The translations under genes were made by a program, and so were the position numbers. 64,000 nt of DNA from Burkholderiaceae bacterium (GTDB lineage: Bacteria; Pseudomonadota; Gammaproteobacteria; Burkholderiales; Burkholderiaceae_C): positions 124,001 to 188,000 of the forward strand of contig JACKLO010000010.1 in the NCBI GenBank assembly GCA_024235915.1, written 5' to 3'. Below are positions 1 to 8,510 of this stretch, piece by piece. Each line of letters begins with the position of its first letter. Position 1 is the first letter of the stretch. The notes under the pieces were generated by a model, which saw only the letters and a program-made list of their open reading frames with translations, was not told the DNA's origin and did no database searches.

Positions 1-623
1 GGCGGGGGCACCTCCACGACCGGCGGTACCGACGGATGCCACCCCAGCCATGCGATGGCCAGGACGGTGGCGCCCAGCCCGGCCGCAGCAGCCACCCACG
101 GCCAGCGCCGCGTCCGCCCGGCCACGCGCTCAGGCCGCACGAAACCCCGCGCCTCCAGCGTGGCCAGCAGGCGGGCCAGGTCAGCGGCCCATTCGTCACG
201 GCGCAGCTTGCCGGCATGCAGGTCGGCCAGCCGGGCCAGGCTGGGCCAGGGCGCCAGCTCGTCCGCGCTGGGCGCGCGGGCCTCGTCCACCCGCAGCGGA
301 AGCGGGTCACGGCCGCTGGCCAGGGCGGCTTCGACCTCACGGCGCACCCAGTCGCCCGGATCGTCCAGCCGCGGCCGGCCGGTCTGCGCATGCGTGGCCG
401 TGAGCCAGCGGGTGCCGATGAGCACCACGACGACGCGGGCCGCGGCCACTTCCTGCTGCAGCCGCTGCGGCCAGTCGTCGCCGTCGCGCATGCCCTGGTG
501 GTCCAGGAACACGGCGTCGGCGCCAAGGACCTGGCCCAGGTCGTGCGCCAGCCGCGACGCGGTCGCCCCGGTGTCCTCGGTGCGGTAACAGATGAACAGG
601 CGCGCAGCGCTGGCCTCGGGCAT
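1..623 (-). CDS. TIR-domain protein with a membrane segment, 3' end outside window
   Basis: 207 codons are visible from ATG at 621-623 before the gene leaves the window. Residues 8-115 look like a bacterial TIR domain: FICYRTEDTG in the first beta strand, then VFLD with a GDDW loop, then VVVVLIGTRWL, then W92-V-R-R-E96. In NADase TIR domains the catalytic glutamate lies in a WxxxE pattern, so E96 is the candidate. After a basic stretch (RTRRW, about residues 170-174) a hydrophobic segment, roughly residues 176-195, is probably a transmembrane helix followed by a proline-rich region. TIR proteins act in prokaryotic signalling and antiphage defence by cleaving NAD; here only the fold is seen and activity is inferred. 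The C-terminal, possibly extracytoplasmic or effector-linked, part is missing, so the full architecture is unknown. Confidence 0.75.
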   Translation of the reverse strand, partial: MPEASAARLFICYRTEDTGATASRLAHDLGQVLGADAVFLDHQGMRDGDDWPQRLQQEVAAARVVVVLIGTRWLTATHAQTGRPRLDDPGDWVRREVEAALASGRDPLPLRVDEARAPSADELAPWPSLARLADLHAGKLRRDEWAADLARLLATLEARGFVRPERVAGRTRRWPWVAAAAGLGATVLAIAWLGWHPSVPPVVEVPP

Positions 624-684
624 GCGCCGGCGAGCATAGACCCTTGCCGGAGACCACCCGCCGGCACGTGGCCGTCAGTGCCGC

Positions 685-1023
685 TCAGGCCCGCGGCGGC
701 AGGCCCTCGATGGCATCGTCCAGCGCTGCCACCGCGCCGCGGGTGTCGTGATGGCGCATCTGCCAGACGGCCCGGTCCAGCGATGCCAGCCCCTGGCCGG
801 CGGCGGCGCCGCTGGCCGCCTGCAGCTCACGCCGGGCCAGTTGCAGGGCGGTGTAGGCGCGGGCGTCGTGGTCGCAGTAGAGCTCGACCTGGGCCATGCG
901 CAAGGCCTGGCGCGCGCGGCTTTCGTGGCTCTGGCGCTCGGCGTCGCCAAAGGCATCGGCGGCCAGTGCCGCCGGTGCGGCAATCGACGCGACAAGCGCG
1001 ATCAAGGGGCGGGTATCGACCAT
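685..1023 (-). CDS. small exported protein of unknown function
   Basis: 112 residues. The start is well supported by an AGGAGG ribosome binding site about 5 bases before ATG at 1023. The N-terminus (LIALVASIAAPAALAADA) is a signal peptide with an AxA cleavage site near residue 22. The mature part is alpha-helical and repeat-like, with ARQAL, LQLARREL and LDRAVWQMRHHDT blocks that suggest a helical bundle. The spacing recalls YfdX-like periplasmic proteins, but I cannot assign a family. It is 61 bases upstream of the TIR gene on the same strand, so the two could be co-transcribed. Confidence 0.7.
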   Translation of the reverse strand: MVDTRPLIALVASIAAPAALAADAFGDAERQSHESRARQALRMAQVELYCDHDARAYTALQLARRELQAASGAAAGQGLASLDRAVWQMRHHDTRGAVAALDDAIEGLPPRA

Positions 1024-1181
1024 GGGGCCTCCTGGGATGGGGCACGCAGGCGCATCCGGGACGGGTGCACCGTGTCCCGATGGAACGGCCCGCGACGCGG
1101 GCCTGGATCGACAACGCGGCGCCGGCCCTGCCGGATGACGTGGACAGGCAGGCCACGGGCATCACCGTTCGGACGCGGCGC

Positions 1182-1187
1182 TAGCAT
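1182..1187 (+). promoter_or_regulatory. TAGCAT -10-like element of a leaderless transcript
   Basis: TAGCAT ends six bases before the ATG of the MFS gene at 1194, so transcription would start at or next to the A of the start codon. No Shine-Dalgarno sequence precedes that ATG. The same arrangement recurs at several genes in this window. There is no convincing -35 box. Confidence 0.35.
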
Positions 1188-1193
1188 CGCGGC

Positions 1194-2378
1194 ATGCCTG
1201 ACAGCCCGCCCGCCGACGAAGCGCCCTATGGCTGGATCGTGGTGGGCGCGACGTTCACCGCGTTGGCGGTGATCTTCGGCGTGGCCTACGCCTTTGCCGC
1301 GTTCTTCGCCCCTTTCGAGGCGGCGTTCAGCGCCAGCCGGGCCGATGTGTCGCTGGTGTTCGGCCTCTCGGGCCTGCTGTACTTCGTGCTCGGCGCCGCC
1401 GGCGGCATGCTGTCGGACCGCTTCGGGCCGCGGGTGGTCACCAGCGCCGGCATGCTGTGCATCGCCGCGGCGCTGGCCGGCGGCAGCCGGGCCACGTCGA
1501 TGGCGCAGCTCACCGGGGTCTACGGCCTGGGCCTGGGCGTGGGCATCGCCCTGGTCTACACACCTTCCATCGGCTGTGTGCAGCCCTGGTTCGCGCGCCG
1601 CCGCGGGTTGGCCGCCGGCATCGCCAGCGCGGGCATCGGTGCCGGCACCTTTGCCGTGCCGCTGCTGGCCGCCGGCGCCATTGCCTGGTGGGGCTGGCGC
1701 AGCGCGATGCTGGCGCTGGCGGCCGGCGTGCTGGTGCTGGGCCTGGCGGCCACGCTGCTGCTCAAACCCGCGCCGGCGGCCACGCGGCGCAGCGGCGCCA
1801 CGGTGCCGGGGCTGACGCTACCCGAGGCGCTGCGCAGCCGCTCCTTCCGCTGGCTGTATGCGATGTGCGTGCTGGCCGCGCCGGGCATGTTCATCCCGTT
1901 CGCCCACCTGTCGGCCTCGGCACGCGATCTTGGCATCGGCGAAGCCCAGGCGGTGGGCCTGGTGGGGCTGATCGGCATCGGCAGCCTGACCGGGCGCTTT
2001 GCCATCGGCAGCCTGGCCGACCGGGTGGGGCGGCCGCTGACGCTGGTGGCGATGCAGGCGTCGCTGGGCCTGTCGATGCTGCTGTGGTGGGCGGCCGACG
2101 GCTACGCGGCACTGGCCGTGTTCGCGCTCTGGATGGGGCTGAGCTACGGCGGCATCGTCTCGCTGATGCCGGCGCTGTGCATGGACCTCTACGGCGCACG
2201 CGCCGTGGCGTCCATCATCGGCACGCTCTACACCGGCGCAGCGCTGGGCAACGTGGCCGGGCCCTGGCTGGCCGGGCGGGTGTTCGACGCCAGCGGCAGC
2301 TACGCGGGCGTGATCCTGGGCTGCGGCCTGCTGTCGGCGCTGGCCACCTGGGGTACCTGGCAGGCGCTGCGGCGCTGA
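1194..2378 (+). CDS. MFS transporter, oxalate/formate-antiporter-like
   Basis: 394 residues, about 12 hydrophobic segments. The N-terminus (YGWIVVGATFTALAVIFG) and the loop GGMLSDRFGPRVV between helices 2 and 3 match major facilitator proteins of the monocarboxylate/OFA-type group, in which the D-R-x-G-R/P-R loop is the family signature; a second copy, SLADRVGRPL, lies in the C-terminal half. The protein should sit in the inner membrane and move a small organic anion by proton coupling, but the substrate cannot be read from sequence. It stands alone between genes on the opposite strand. Confidence 0.85.
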   Translation: MPDSPPADEAPYGWIVVGATFTALAVIFGVAYAFAAFFAPFEAAFSASRADVSLVFGLSGLLYFVLGAAGGMLSDRFGPRVVTSAGMLCIAAALAGGSRATSMAQLTGVYGLGLGVGIALVYTPSIGCVQPWFARRRGLAAGIASAGIGAGTFAVPLLAAGAIAWWGWRSAMLALAAGVLVLGLAATLLLKPAPAATRRSGATVPGLTLPEALRSRSFRWLYAMCVLAAPGMFIPFAHLSASARDLGIGEAQAVGLVGLIGIGSLTGRFAIGSLADRVGRPLTLVAMQASLGLSMLLWWAADGYAALAVFALWMGLSYGGIVSLMPALCMDLYGARAVASIIGTLYTGAALGNVAGPWLAGRVFDASGSYAGVILGCGLLSALATWGTWQALRR

Positions 2379-2406
2379 ACAACGCGCGCCGCGCTGCCGC
2401 GCACCG

Positions 2407-3909
2407 TCACTTCAGCCGTTCGCTGTCGAAGCCCACGCGGATGGCGCCCCAGTGGCGGCCACCGATGACGATGGGCATGGACAGGTCGTTGACCACCTCG
2501 CCGGTGTCGCGCAGGTAGGTCTGGAACAGGAAGGGCTTGGTGTTGCGCGCCAGCTTGATGCCCACCGGGTCGTCGAAGACACGCTTGTGGCGGCTCTTGG
2601 CCAGGTCGTGGTCGTAGTCGCCGGTGGGTGGCTCGGAGAACTTGCGGTTGTGCGCCGGCGCGTAGCCGTTGTTGTCCACCGCCAGCGCGTACAGGCAGCC
2701 GTCGAGCCGGCCCAGCAGTGCGTCGTAGAGCGCCTGCAGCTCGCCTTCCACGGCCTGGTCGTAGCGGGTGGTGAAGCGCGGCGGGTTGGAGCCTGCAATG
2801 GCCTGGTACTGCTGGTCGAAGATGGCCTGGCCGGCGGCGGCGTGGCGCTGCAGCACGGTGGCGGTGTCGTCGCGCAGCCGGGTGGTGGCCTCCACCAGGG
2901 CGTCGAACACCGTGCCACCGGTGCGGAACTCGGCCAACGACCCCTGGATGGTCTCGGTGCTGTGGCGCAGGTGGTCCACGCGCTCGGCGGAGTGGCCCAT
3001 GAGCTCGTGCACCACGCGTGCGGAGTCGGAAACGGCGCCGATGCGCGTGTTCATGTCGCGGTTGACGCCGGCCAGTTCGCCGATGTTGCCGGCAATCTGC
3101 TGCACGGTGGCGGCCATGCTGCGGAAGTCGTCCACCAGCGTCTCGAAGCGGCGGGCCGTGCTGTCCACGCGCCCGGCCGACTGGGTGACGCCTTCAGTGA
3201 TCGACGCCGTGCCGTCCATGGTCTGCTGCACCAGCGACAGCATGGCGGCGCTGCGGGTGCTGATCTCGCTGGTCTCATGGTTCACGCGGGCGGCGAGGCC
3301 ACGCACTTCGGCCGCCACGACGGAAAAGCCCCGGCCGGCTTCACCGGCACGTGCGGCCTCGATGGCCGCGTTGAGCGCCAGCAGGTTGGTCTGCATGGCG
3401 ATGCCCTGGATGGTGGTGCCGATGGCCTCGATGGCGCGCGCCCCTTCGGCCAACTGCTGGACAGTGCTGCTGAAGGCGGCCACCGTGGCCTCCATCTCGG
3501 CCATGCGGGCGCGCACCTGCTGCAGTTCGTTCATGGACCCGTCGGCCGCCGCCAGGTTGCGCGACGACATCTCGGCAATCGTCTGCGCGCCGCTTTCCAC
3601 CGACTGCGACAGCTCAGTCACCCGCGCAGCCGCCTGCTGCAGGTTCTGCGCGTCGCCCAGCTGCTGCTCGGCGCGCGTGGCGGTGAGCTCCACGTGCTTC
3701 TTCAGATGGGCCACGTTGGTGGCGGTGGCGATGCTGCCGCCGCGCGCGGCCAGCACCAGGCCGCGGATGCGGCTCAGGAAGCTCGACACGGCCCAGGCCA
3801 CCGGCGTGAGCGGCAGCACACGGGTGTTGAGCGCGGCGGCACCTTCGTTGATGCGAGCCAGGGCCCAGCGGGCGCTGCCGGGGATGCGGGTGAGGCTGGC
3901 GAGGTTCAT
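2407..3909 (-). CDS. methyl-accepting chemotaxis protein with C-terminal sensor-like domain
   Basis: 500 residues if started at ATG 3909 (MNLASL); an in-frame ATG at 3930 adds seven residues, and neither has a clear ribosome binding site. Residues about 80-350 are the long coiled-coil signalling domain. The highly conserved hairpin tip, which contacts CheA and CheW, is at about 170-205 ([30 protein letters not shown]). There is no obvious pair of transmembrane helices or periplasmic domain. Instead about 140 residues follow the signalling domain, ending [22 protein letters not shown], with the [11 protein letters not shown] pattern typical of the end of Cache-type sensor domains. This suggests a cytosolic or peripheral receptor with its sensor at the C-terminus. 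No che genes are nearby. Confidence 0.88.
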   Translation of the reverse strand: MNLASLTRIPGSARWALARINEGAAALNTRVLPLTPVAWAVSSFLSRIRGLVLAARGGSIATATNVAHLKKHVELTATRAEQQLGDAQNLQQAAARVTELSQSVESGAQTIAEMSSRNLAAADGSMNELQQVRARMAEMEATVAAFSSTVQQLAEGARAIEAIGTTIQGIAMQTNLLALNAAIEAARAGEAGRGFSVVAAEVRGLAARVNHETSEISTRSAAMLSLVQQTMDGTASITEGVTQSAGRVDSTARRFETLVDDFRSMAATVQQIAGNIGELAGVNRDMNTRIGAVSDSARVVHELMGHSAERVDHLRHSTETIQGSLAEFRTGGTVFDALVEATTRLRDDTATVLQRHAAAGQAIFDQQYQAIAGSNPPRFTTRYDQAVEGELQALYDALLGRLDGCLYALAVDNNGYAPAHNRKFSEPPTGDYDHDLAKSRHKRVFDDPVGIKLARNTKPFLFQTYLRDTGEVVNDLSMPIVIGGRHWGAIRVGFDSERLK

Positions 3910-4171
3910 GCTGACTGGTCTCGTCGTCATCGTGTGAACCAGGGGTATCGGGCCGTACCCGACGCACTTGAGCCAGGTCAGCCCCAGCGGGGGCTTGGCG
4001 CCGGCAGGTGCGCCGAATGTCACGATCCGGGGCACCTTCCAGCGCGCACGCGGAAGGCATGACGGGTGTCGGAGGCCGCGCTCGCACCCCTTGCGGGCGG
4101 CCTGTGGCGCCTTCGCCGCTGAGCCGGGGCCCCACAGCGGATAGCGGTCGAAACGCCTATGCTGCGCGCCC

Positions 4172-5353
4172 ATGCACCCCCGCCGCGCCATCCTGCTCCT
4201 GAACCTGGCCCACGCGGTGGACCACATGGCGCTGCTGATCTTTGCCACCGCCGTAGCGCGCATTGCCGCCGACTTCGGCTATGCCCGCTGGGAGGACCTG
4301 ATGCCGTTCGGCGTCGGCGCCTTCGTGATGTTCGGCCTCGGCTCGCTGCCGGCCGGCCGTCTGGGCGACCTGTGGGGCCGGCGCGCGATGATGGTGGTGT
4401 TCTTCTTCGGCATCGGCGCGTCGCTGCTGCTGGCCGCGCTGACGCAGGGCCCGTGGCAGCTGGCGGCGGCGCTGACGCTGGTGGGCAGCTTTGCCGCCAT
4501 CTACCACCCGGTGGGTATCCCGATGCTGCTGCAGGGCGCCGCGCGGCCCGGCGCCACCATCGGCGTCAACGGCCTGGCCGGCAACCTGGGCATCGCGGTG
4601 GCGGCCGCACTGACCGGCCTGCTGGTGCAGTGGGCCGGCTGGCGCGCCGCGTTCGCCGTGCCGGGCCTCGTGTGCCTGGCGCTGGGGGCCTTGTTCATGC
4701 GCCTGGTGCCGGCGGAGACCGAGGCGCCGGCCCGCCGCAAGGGTGGTGCCACGGTGCGCCTGTCGCGCAGCGAGGTGGCGCGGGCGCTGGTGGTGATGAC
4801 GGTGGCGTCCGCCACCGGCGGCATCCTGTTCAACCTGACGACCAACGGCAACGCGCAGCTGCTGAGCGAGCGTTTCCGCGGGGTGATGAACGACCCCGCG
4901 GTGCTGGGCCTGCTCTTGGCAGGCGTCTATGCCGTGGCGTCGCTGGCCCAGGTGGTGGTGGGGCGGCTGATCGACCGGTTTGCGCTGAAGCCGCTGTACC
5001 TGGGCATTGCGCTGCTGCAGGTGCCGGTGCTGCTGTTCGCGTCGCAAGCCCAGGGCTGGTGGCTGTATGCCGCCCTGCTGGGCACGATGATCCTGGTCTT
5101 CGGCGCCATCCCGTTCACCGACGCGATGATCGCCCGCTACGTGGACGACAGCATGCGGTCTCGCGTGGCCGGCGTGCGCCTGGCGGTGTCGCTGGGCATC
5201 AGTTCACTGGCCGTGTGGCTGCTCGGCCCGCTGGTCAAAAGCCTGGGCTTCGACAGCGTGCTGCTGGTGCTGGCCGGCGTGGCGGTGTGCACCGCCTTCA
5301 CCGTGATGTGGCTGCCGCGTGAACGGCCGGTGGCCGCGGCACAGCCCGCGTGA
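4172..5353 (+). CDS. MFS transporter
   Basis: 393 residues, about 12 transmembrane segments. The loop between helices 2 and 3, [19 protein letters not shown], is the classic MFS motif G-x-x-x-D-x-x-G-R-R, and a shorter version ([15 protein letters not shown]) lies in the C-terminal half. The start [28 protein letters not shown] resembles uncharacterised MFS proteins of proteobacteria. Substrate is unknown. A TATGCT element ends seven bases before the ATG, compatible with a leaderless transcript. Confidence 0.85.
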   Translation: MHPRRAILLLNLAHAVDHMALLIFATAVARIAADFGYARWEDLMPFGVGAFVMFGLGSLPAGRLGDLWGRRAMMVVFFFGIGASLLLAALTQGPWQLAAALTLVGSFAAIYHPVGIPMLLQGAARPGATIGVNGLAGNLGIAVAAALTGLLVQWAGWRAAFAVPGLVCLALGALFMRLVPAETEAPARRKGGATVRLSRSEVARALVVMTVASATGGILFNLTTNGNAQLLSERFRGVMNDPAVLGLLLAGVYAVASLAQVVVGRLIDRFALKPLYLGIALLQVPVLLFASQAQGWWLYAALLGTMILVFGAIPFTDAMIARYVDDSMRSRVAGVRLAVSLGISSLAVWLLGPLVKSLGFDSVLLVLAGVAVCTAFTVMWLPRERPVAAAQPA

Positions 5354-5420
5354 TGGCCATGGCCTGATGGATGCGGCGTGAGGGCTGCGGCCGTAGCCAC
5401 TGCGGCGGCCGCAGCCTGGC

Positions 5421-6809
5421 TCAGGGTTCGCCGACGAAAGCCGTGGAGCCGTTGCCGCCGCGCACCACCACACGCTTTGACCCTGCCGCGTTGGTGACCA
5501 CCGGGAACTGGCCCGTCGGCACGTTCTGCGCAGTGTTGCGGGCCAGCTGGTAGCTCCACAGCAGGCTGCCGTTGCTGGCGTTGCTGACATTTACCGCCAT
5601 GACGTAGGGCGGCGTGGCATTGCTTCTGCCCTTGGTGCGGGCACCGAAGGTCAGCACCACGGCACCGTTGTCGGTGGTGCTGGTGGACACGGCCGTGACC
5701 GGGTAGTAGCCGGGCGCGGCGCCCAGCAGTGTGCTCACGTCCACCGTCTGCAGCAGCGTGCCGTTGCTGGGGTGGATGCGCAGCAGCTTGCCCGTCTGCC
5801 ACGGGTAGACCCAGAAGCCCCCGCGCGGGTCCTGGGCGGCACTGGCGGCGAACTTGGCGCTGAAGCTGGCCTGCCACAGCAGCGATGGTGCCGTGCCCTG
5901 GTCTTCCAGCGCCATGAACACCCCGCCGCCCGACGAGTTGCGGCCGTCGAAGAACAGGCGCGAGCCGACCACCAGCGGGCTGGCGTTGCTGGGGCCGCGG
6001 AAGTCGTAGGTCCAGGCCACGCTAAGCTTGCCGCGGCCGCCGCAGCTGTCGTCGGCGCAGATGTCCAGCGCGTAGAGCCGGCCGCGTGCGTCGCGCCCCA
6101 CGGCCGAGGCCAGCACGTAGGCGCGGTTGCCGACCACAGCGGGCGTGTTGTAGGTGGCGTAGACCCAGCCGGTGGAGGCGTCGAACAGCGCGCGGCTGTC
6201 CAGCAGCGTGCCGCTGGCCACGTCGAGCACCGACACCTTGGGCGTGCCGGTGGCGCTGCCAGCGCCCGAGGCCAGCAGCACCATGTCCTGCTGGGTGCCG
6301 GCCAGCACCGGGCTGATGGGCGAGGCCGCGTCGGGCGAGGGCACCTGCCAGACGATCTGGCCAGTCTTCAGGTCGGCCATCAGCACCGTGTCCTGGTCGG
6401 CGGCGATGAGCCGGTCGTCGCTGCCGAGGATGGGCACCGACTTCCAGGCGGTGGCGCCCAGCAGGCCACCATCGTCCCAGAGCCGGTTGCCGTCGGCGTC
6501 GTAGACGATGAGGTTGGACGTGAGCGCCGGGTCACCGCCGCCGGTGCAGGCCACCAGGCGGGTGTTGGACACGCAGCCCAGGCCGCCCACCGCCGGGGGC
6601 GCCGTGCGGTCCACGCTCACCGCCACGGCGGTGGTGGGGCCAACGGCGTTGGTCAGGTCCGACATGCGGCCGTCGCAATGCGCCATCGGGCAGCCTTCGG
6701 TGCCCAGCGTGAGCGCCGCCACCGGCGCCATGGCCAACAAGGCCAGGGTGGCGGTAAGGGTGTGGCGCAGGGTGGCGGGGCGGCGGGGACGCGAAACGGG
6801 GCTGGGCAT
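5421..6809 (-). CDS. exported PQQ-like beta-propeller repeat protein
   Basis: 462 residues from ATG 6809, chosen because GGAG lies eight bases upstream and because a signal peptide follows directly (LRHTLTATLALLAMAPVAALTLG). The mature protein carries repeated beta-propeller blades of the PQQ/WD-like type (LMADLKTGQIVWQV, VSVLDVASGTLLDS, LLRIHPSNGTLLQTVD, VNVSNASNGSLLWSYQ), in which a hydrophobic strand is followed by a G-x-x-x-W or similar turn. It has a few cysteines (GCPMAHCDG, CADDSCGG) that may form disulfides in the periplasm. It lacks known dehydrogenase active-site motifs, so an outer-membrane assembly, binding or scaffold role is more likely than an enzyme. Function not recognised. 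Confidence 0.75.
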   Translation of the reverse strand: MPSPVSRPRRPATLRHTLTATLALLAMAPVAALTLGTEGCPMAHCDGRMSDLTNAVGPTTAVAVSVDRTAPPAVGGLGCVSNTRLVACTGGGDPALTSNLIVYDADGNRLWDDGGLLGATAWKSVPILGSDDRLIAADQDTVLMADLKTGQIVWQVPSPDAASPISPVLAGTQQDMVLLASGAGSATGTPKVSVLDVASGTLLDSRALFDASTGWVYATYNTPAVVGNRAYVLASAVGRDARGRLYALDICADDSCGGRGKLSVAWTYDFRGPSNASPLVVGSRLFFDGRNSSGGGVFMALEDQGTAPSLLWQASFSAKFAASAAQDPRGGFWVYPWQTGKLLRIHPSNGTLLQTVDVSTLLGAAPGYYPVTAVSTSTTDNGAVVLTFGARTKGRSNATPPYVMAVNVSNASNGSLLWSYQLARNTAQNVPTGQFPVVTNAAGSKRVVVRGGNGSTAFVGEP

Positions 6810-6981
6810 CGGGGAACTCCGGGGGCGGGCCGTCAAGGGGAGGCTCGCGAGGAACAGACTGTCAATGATGGCCCTGAAGTGACCGGGGTGCACGTTGGGG
6901 GGGCCCTGGTTCAGGGGAGAGGGCGCGTGTGGCCAGTAACTTGGCCGTGAAGGCTTTGGCGATCTAGTGAACGGAGAGCTT

Positions 6982-7440
6982 TCACACAAAACTGGCAATT
7001 CGGCCCAACCGGCCCGAAAGGAGACCGTTGGAAACTTCGTGCTCCCATATCCGGCGCACTCGCCACCCAGCCTTCTTCAGCTCACGGTCGTGCAGCCTGT
7101 CCCGCTCGACATTCCGAGCCAGCTTCTGCGCCCAGAACACCCGGTTGTTCTCAGGCACTTTTGAGTGCAGGGGACACTGGTGCCAGAAGCACCCGTCGAC
7201 GAAAACGACCACCTTCTCACGGCGGAAGACGAAGTCTGGTCTGACGACAAGGACTGGCTTGCCCACGCGCAAGGCGACCCGGGGGCCCAGCTTCAGCCGG
7301 ATCACGACATGGTGCCGCCAACCCTTGATGCCCGCCCTTCTAAACGCGATCGCAAGCGCCAACTCGGTGGACTTGTTGCCCTTGCCCCGGATGCGGGACA
7401 TCACCTCAGTGCGTTTGGCCAGACTGAAGACATCTACCAT
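6982..7440 (-). CDS. vsr: very short patch repair (Vsr-type) DNA mismatch endonuclease
   Basis: 152 residues from ATG 7440, with AGGCGG a few bases upstream. The Vsr signature is clear: RTEVMSRIRGKGNKSTE at the N-terminus, RPDFVF (with the catalytic aspartate), FVDGCFWHQCPLHSKVP, and NVERDRLHDRELKKAGWRVRRIWEHEV. Vsr nicks next to T:G mismatches made by deamination of 5-methylcytosine, so it protects the genome from the mutagenic side effect of a C5 methyltransferase. It is the last gene of the defence operon, 20 bases after the DUF4420 gene. Between the early helix and RPDFVF there is a longer stretch (LKLGPRVALRVGKPVLV) than in typical Vsr proteins, where LPG-x-PD follows immediately. Confidence 0.9.
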   Translation of the reverse strand: MVDVFSLAKRTEVMSRIRGKGNKSTELALAIAFRRAGIKGWRHHVVIRLKLGPRVALRVGKPVLVVRPDFVFRREKVVVFVDGCFWHQCPLHSKVPENNRVFWAQKLARNVERDRLHDRELKKAGWRVRRIWEHEVSNGLLSGRLGRIASFV

Positions 7441-7460
7441 CTCTGCCGCCTGAAATAGCC

Positions 7461-8510
7461 CTACGGCGCGGAGAAGTCCTGGAGCAGCTTGACTGCAGCA
7501 CCAGGCGAGCTGGCCACCATCCACCCGGCAGCAGCGTCGAGTCGAAGTTCGTAGGTCACGGCGTCCACCCCAGGCGGCAGGCCTCCAGCGATGGACGTAG
7601 GCACGAGCCTCGGGAACCCATCGTAGACCCGGTAAAGCGCCTCGCTGCGGACCCTGAGCATCAGCTTGGAGTACTCCACCTCAAGCCGGTCGTAATAGCC
7701 GGCCGAGTAGAGCAGCGTCTCGAAGGCTGACAAGACGTCGGCGTCGTTCGAGAGCTTCGCCCGAAGCTCAGCAACAAGTCGAGGCAGGCTCTCCGTGGCG
7801 CTTGCCTCGTCTCGCACGCACAGCCCGAAGAGCAGGAGCACGCCGCCGTCGGGTTCGAGCAGTTGGTCCAGCCCGTGGATGACGTGGGCCGCATCCACCC
7901 GCTTGGTGGTCTTCGCTTCAATGCCCAGGCCCTGCAACTCGAAGTCGTTTCGGGCACCTGCAGGCCCGCGCCACGTGCTGACGGCCTTGCTGGGACCAAG
8001 TGCGGCACACATCCAGCGGCTCAGGAAGTAGAGCTCGCCGAACAGCCCTATCTGTTGCTCCACCCCCAAGGCGTTGGTAGGAACACCCGACCAGAAGCGC
8101 CGCCACTTTGCGAGCACGCCCTGCACGAGCTTCACCCGGGTCAGCCCTCCGGACCTCTCGACCGCATCCACCAGCTCACCGATGACGATGTCAAAGGCAC
8201 CATGCCCCTGCGGGTCGAGACAGGCGATTTCGATGAAGGACTCTTCGATGCCGGTGTCTTGAGGCACCATCTTCACGGTCTGAACGCCGATGCCCCGGGA
8301 TATCCGCTCGGTCAGGGCGTCCTCCTCACCTGCTGGAATGCGGACGAGGGCATGCCGTCGCAAGGCGGCGTCGATGCCAATCAGCACATCAGGGTGACGA
8401 CCTGAGAGGGCAGTTCGAACCTCCAGGCGCTCCTTGGTCGGAGGCTCAGCCTCCAGCAGGTCCCACCTGGGCCCCTTGCTTGTGCCCGATGTCAGATCAC
8501 CGGACGCCAC
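7461..8510 (-). CDS. PD-(D/E)XK motif protein, DUF4420 family; candidate restriction nuclease
   Basis: 349 residues. The start is GTG at 8510, preceded by AAGGGA. It overlaps the end of the Z1 gene by 19 bases, so translation is probably coupled. The family core is visible: QQIGLFGELYFL (E159), WRGPAGARNDFEL (D189) and LGIEAKTTK (E198-x-K200). E...D...ExK is the restriction-endonuclease-fold active site, and the family is known as a companion of DNA-modification systems. The most economical role is the DNA-cleaving subunit driven by the neighbouring ATPases, but cleavage and specificity are inferred. Confidence 0.85.
   Translation of the reverse strand: MASGDLTSGTSKGPRWDLLEAEPPTKERLEVRTALSGRHPDVLIGIDAALRRHALVRIPAGEEDALTERISRGIGVQTVKMVPQDTGIEESFIEIACLDPQGHGAFDIVIGELVDAVERSGGLTRVKLVQGVLAKWRRFWSGVPTNALGVEQQIGLFGELYFLSRWMCAALGPSKAVSTWRGPAGARNDFELQGLGIEAKTTKRVDAAHVIHGLDQLLEPDGGVLLLFGLCVRDEASATESLPRLVAELRAKLSNDADVLSAFETLLYSAGYYDRLEVEYSKLMLRVRSEALYRVYDGFPRLVPTSIAGGLPPGVDAVTYELRLDAAAGWMVASSPGAAVKLLQDFSAP

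Noticed and set aside
2452..4062. 536-codon open frame opposite the chemoreceptor
   Set aside because: Shadow frame; the minus strand carries the conserved signalling hairpin.
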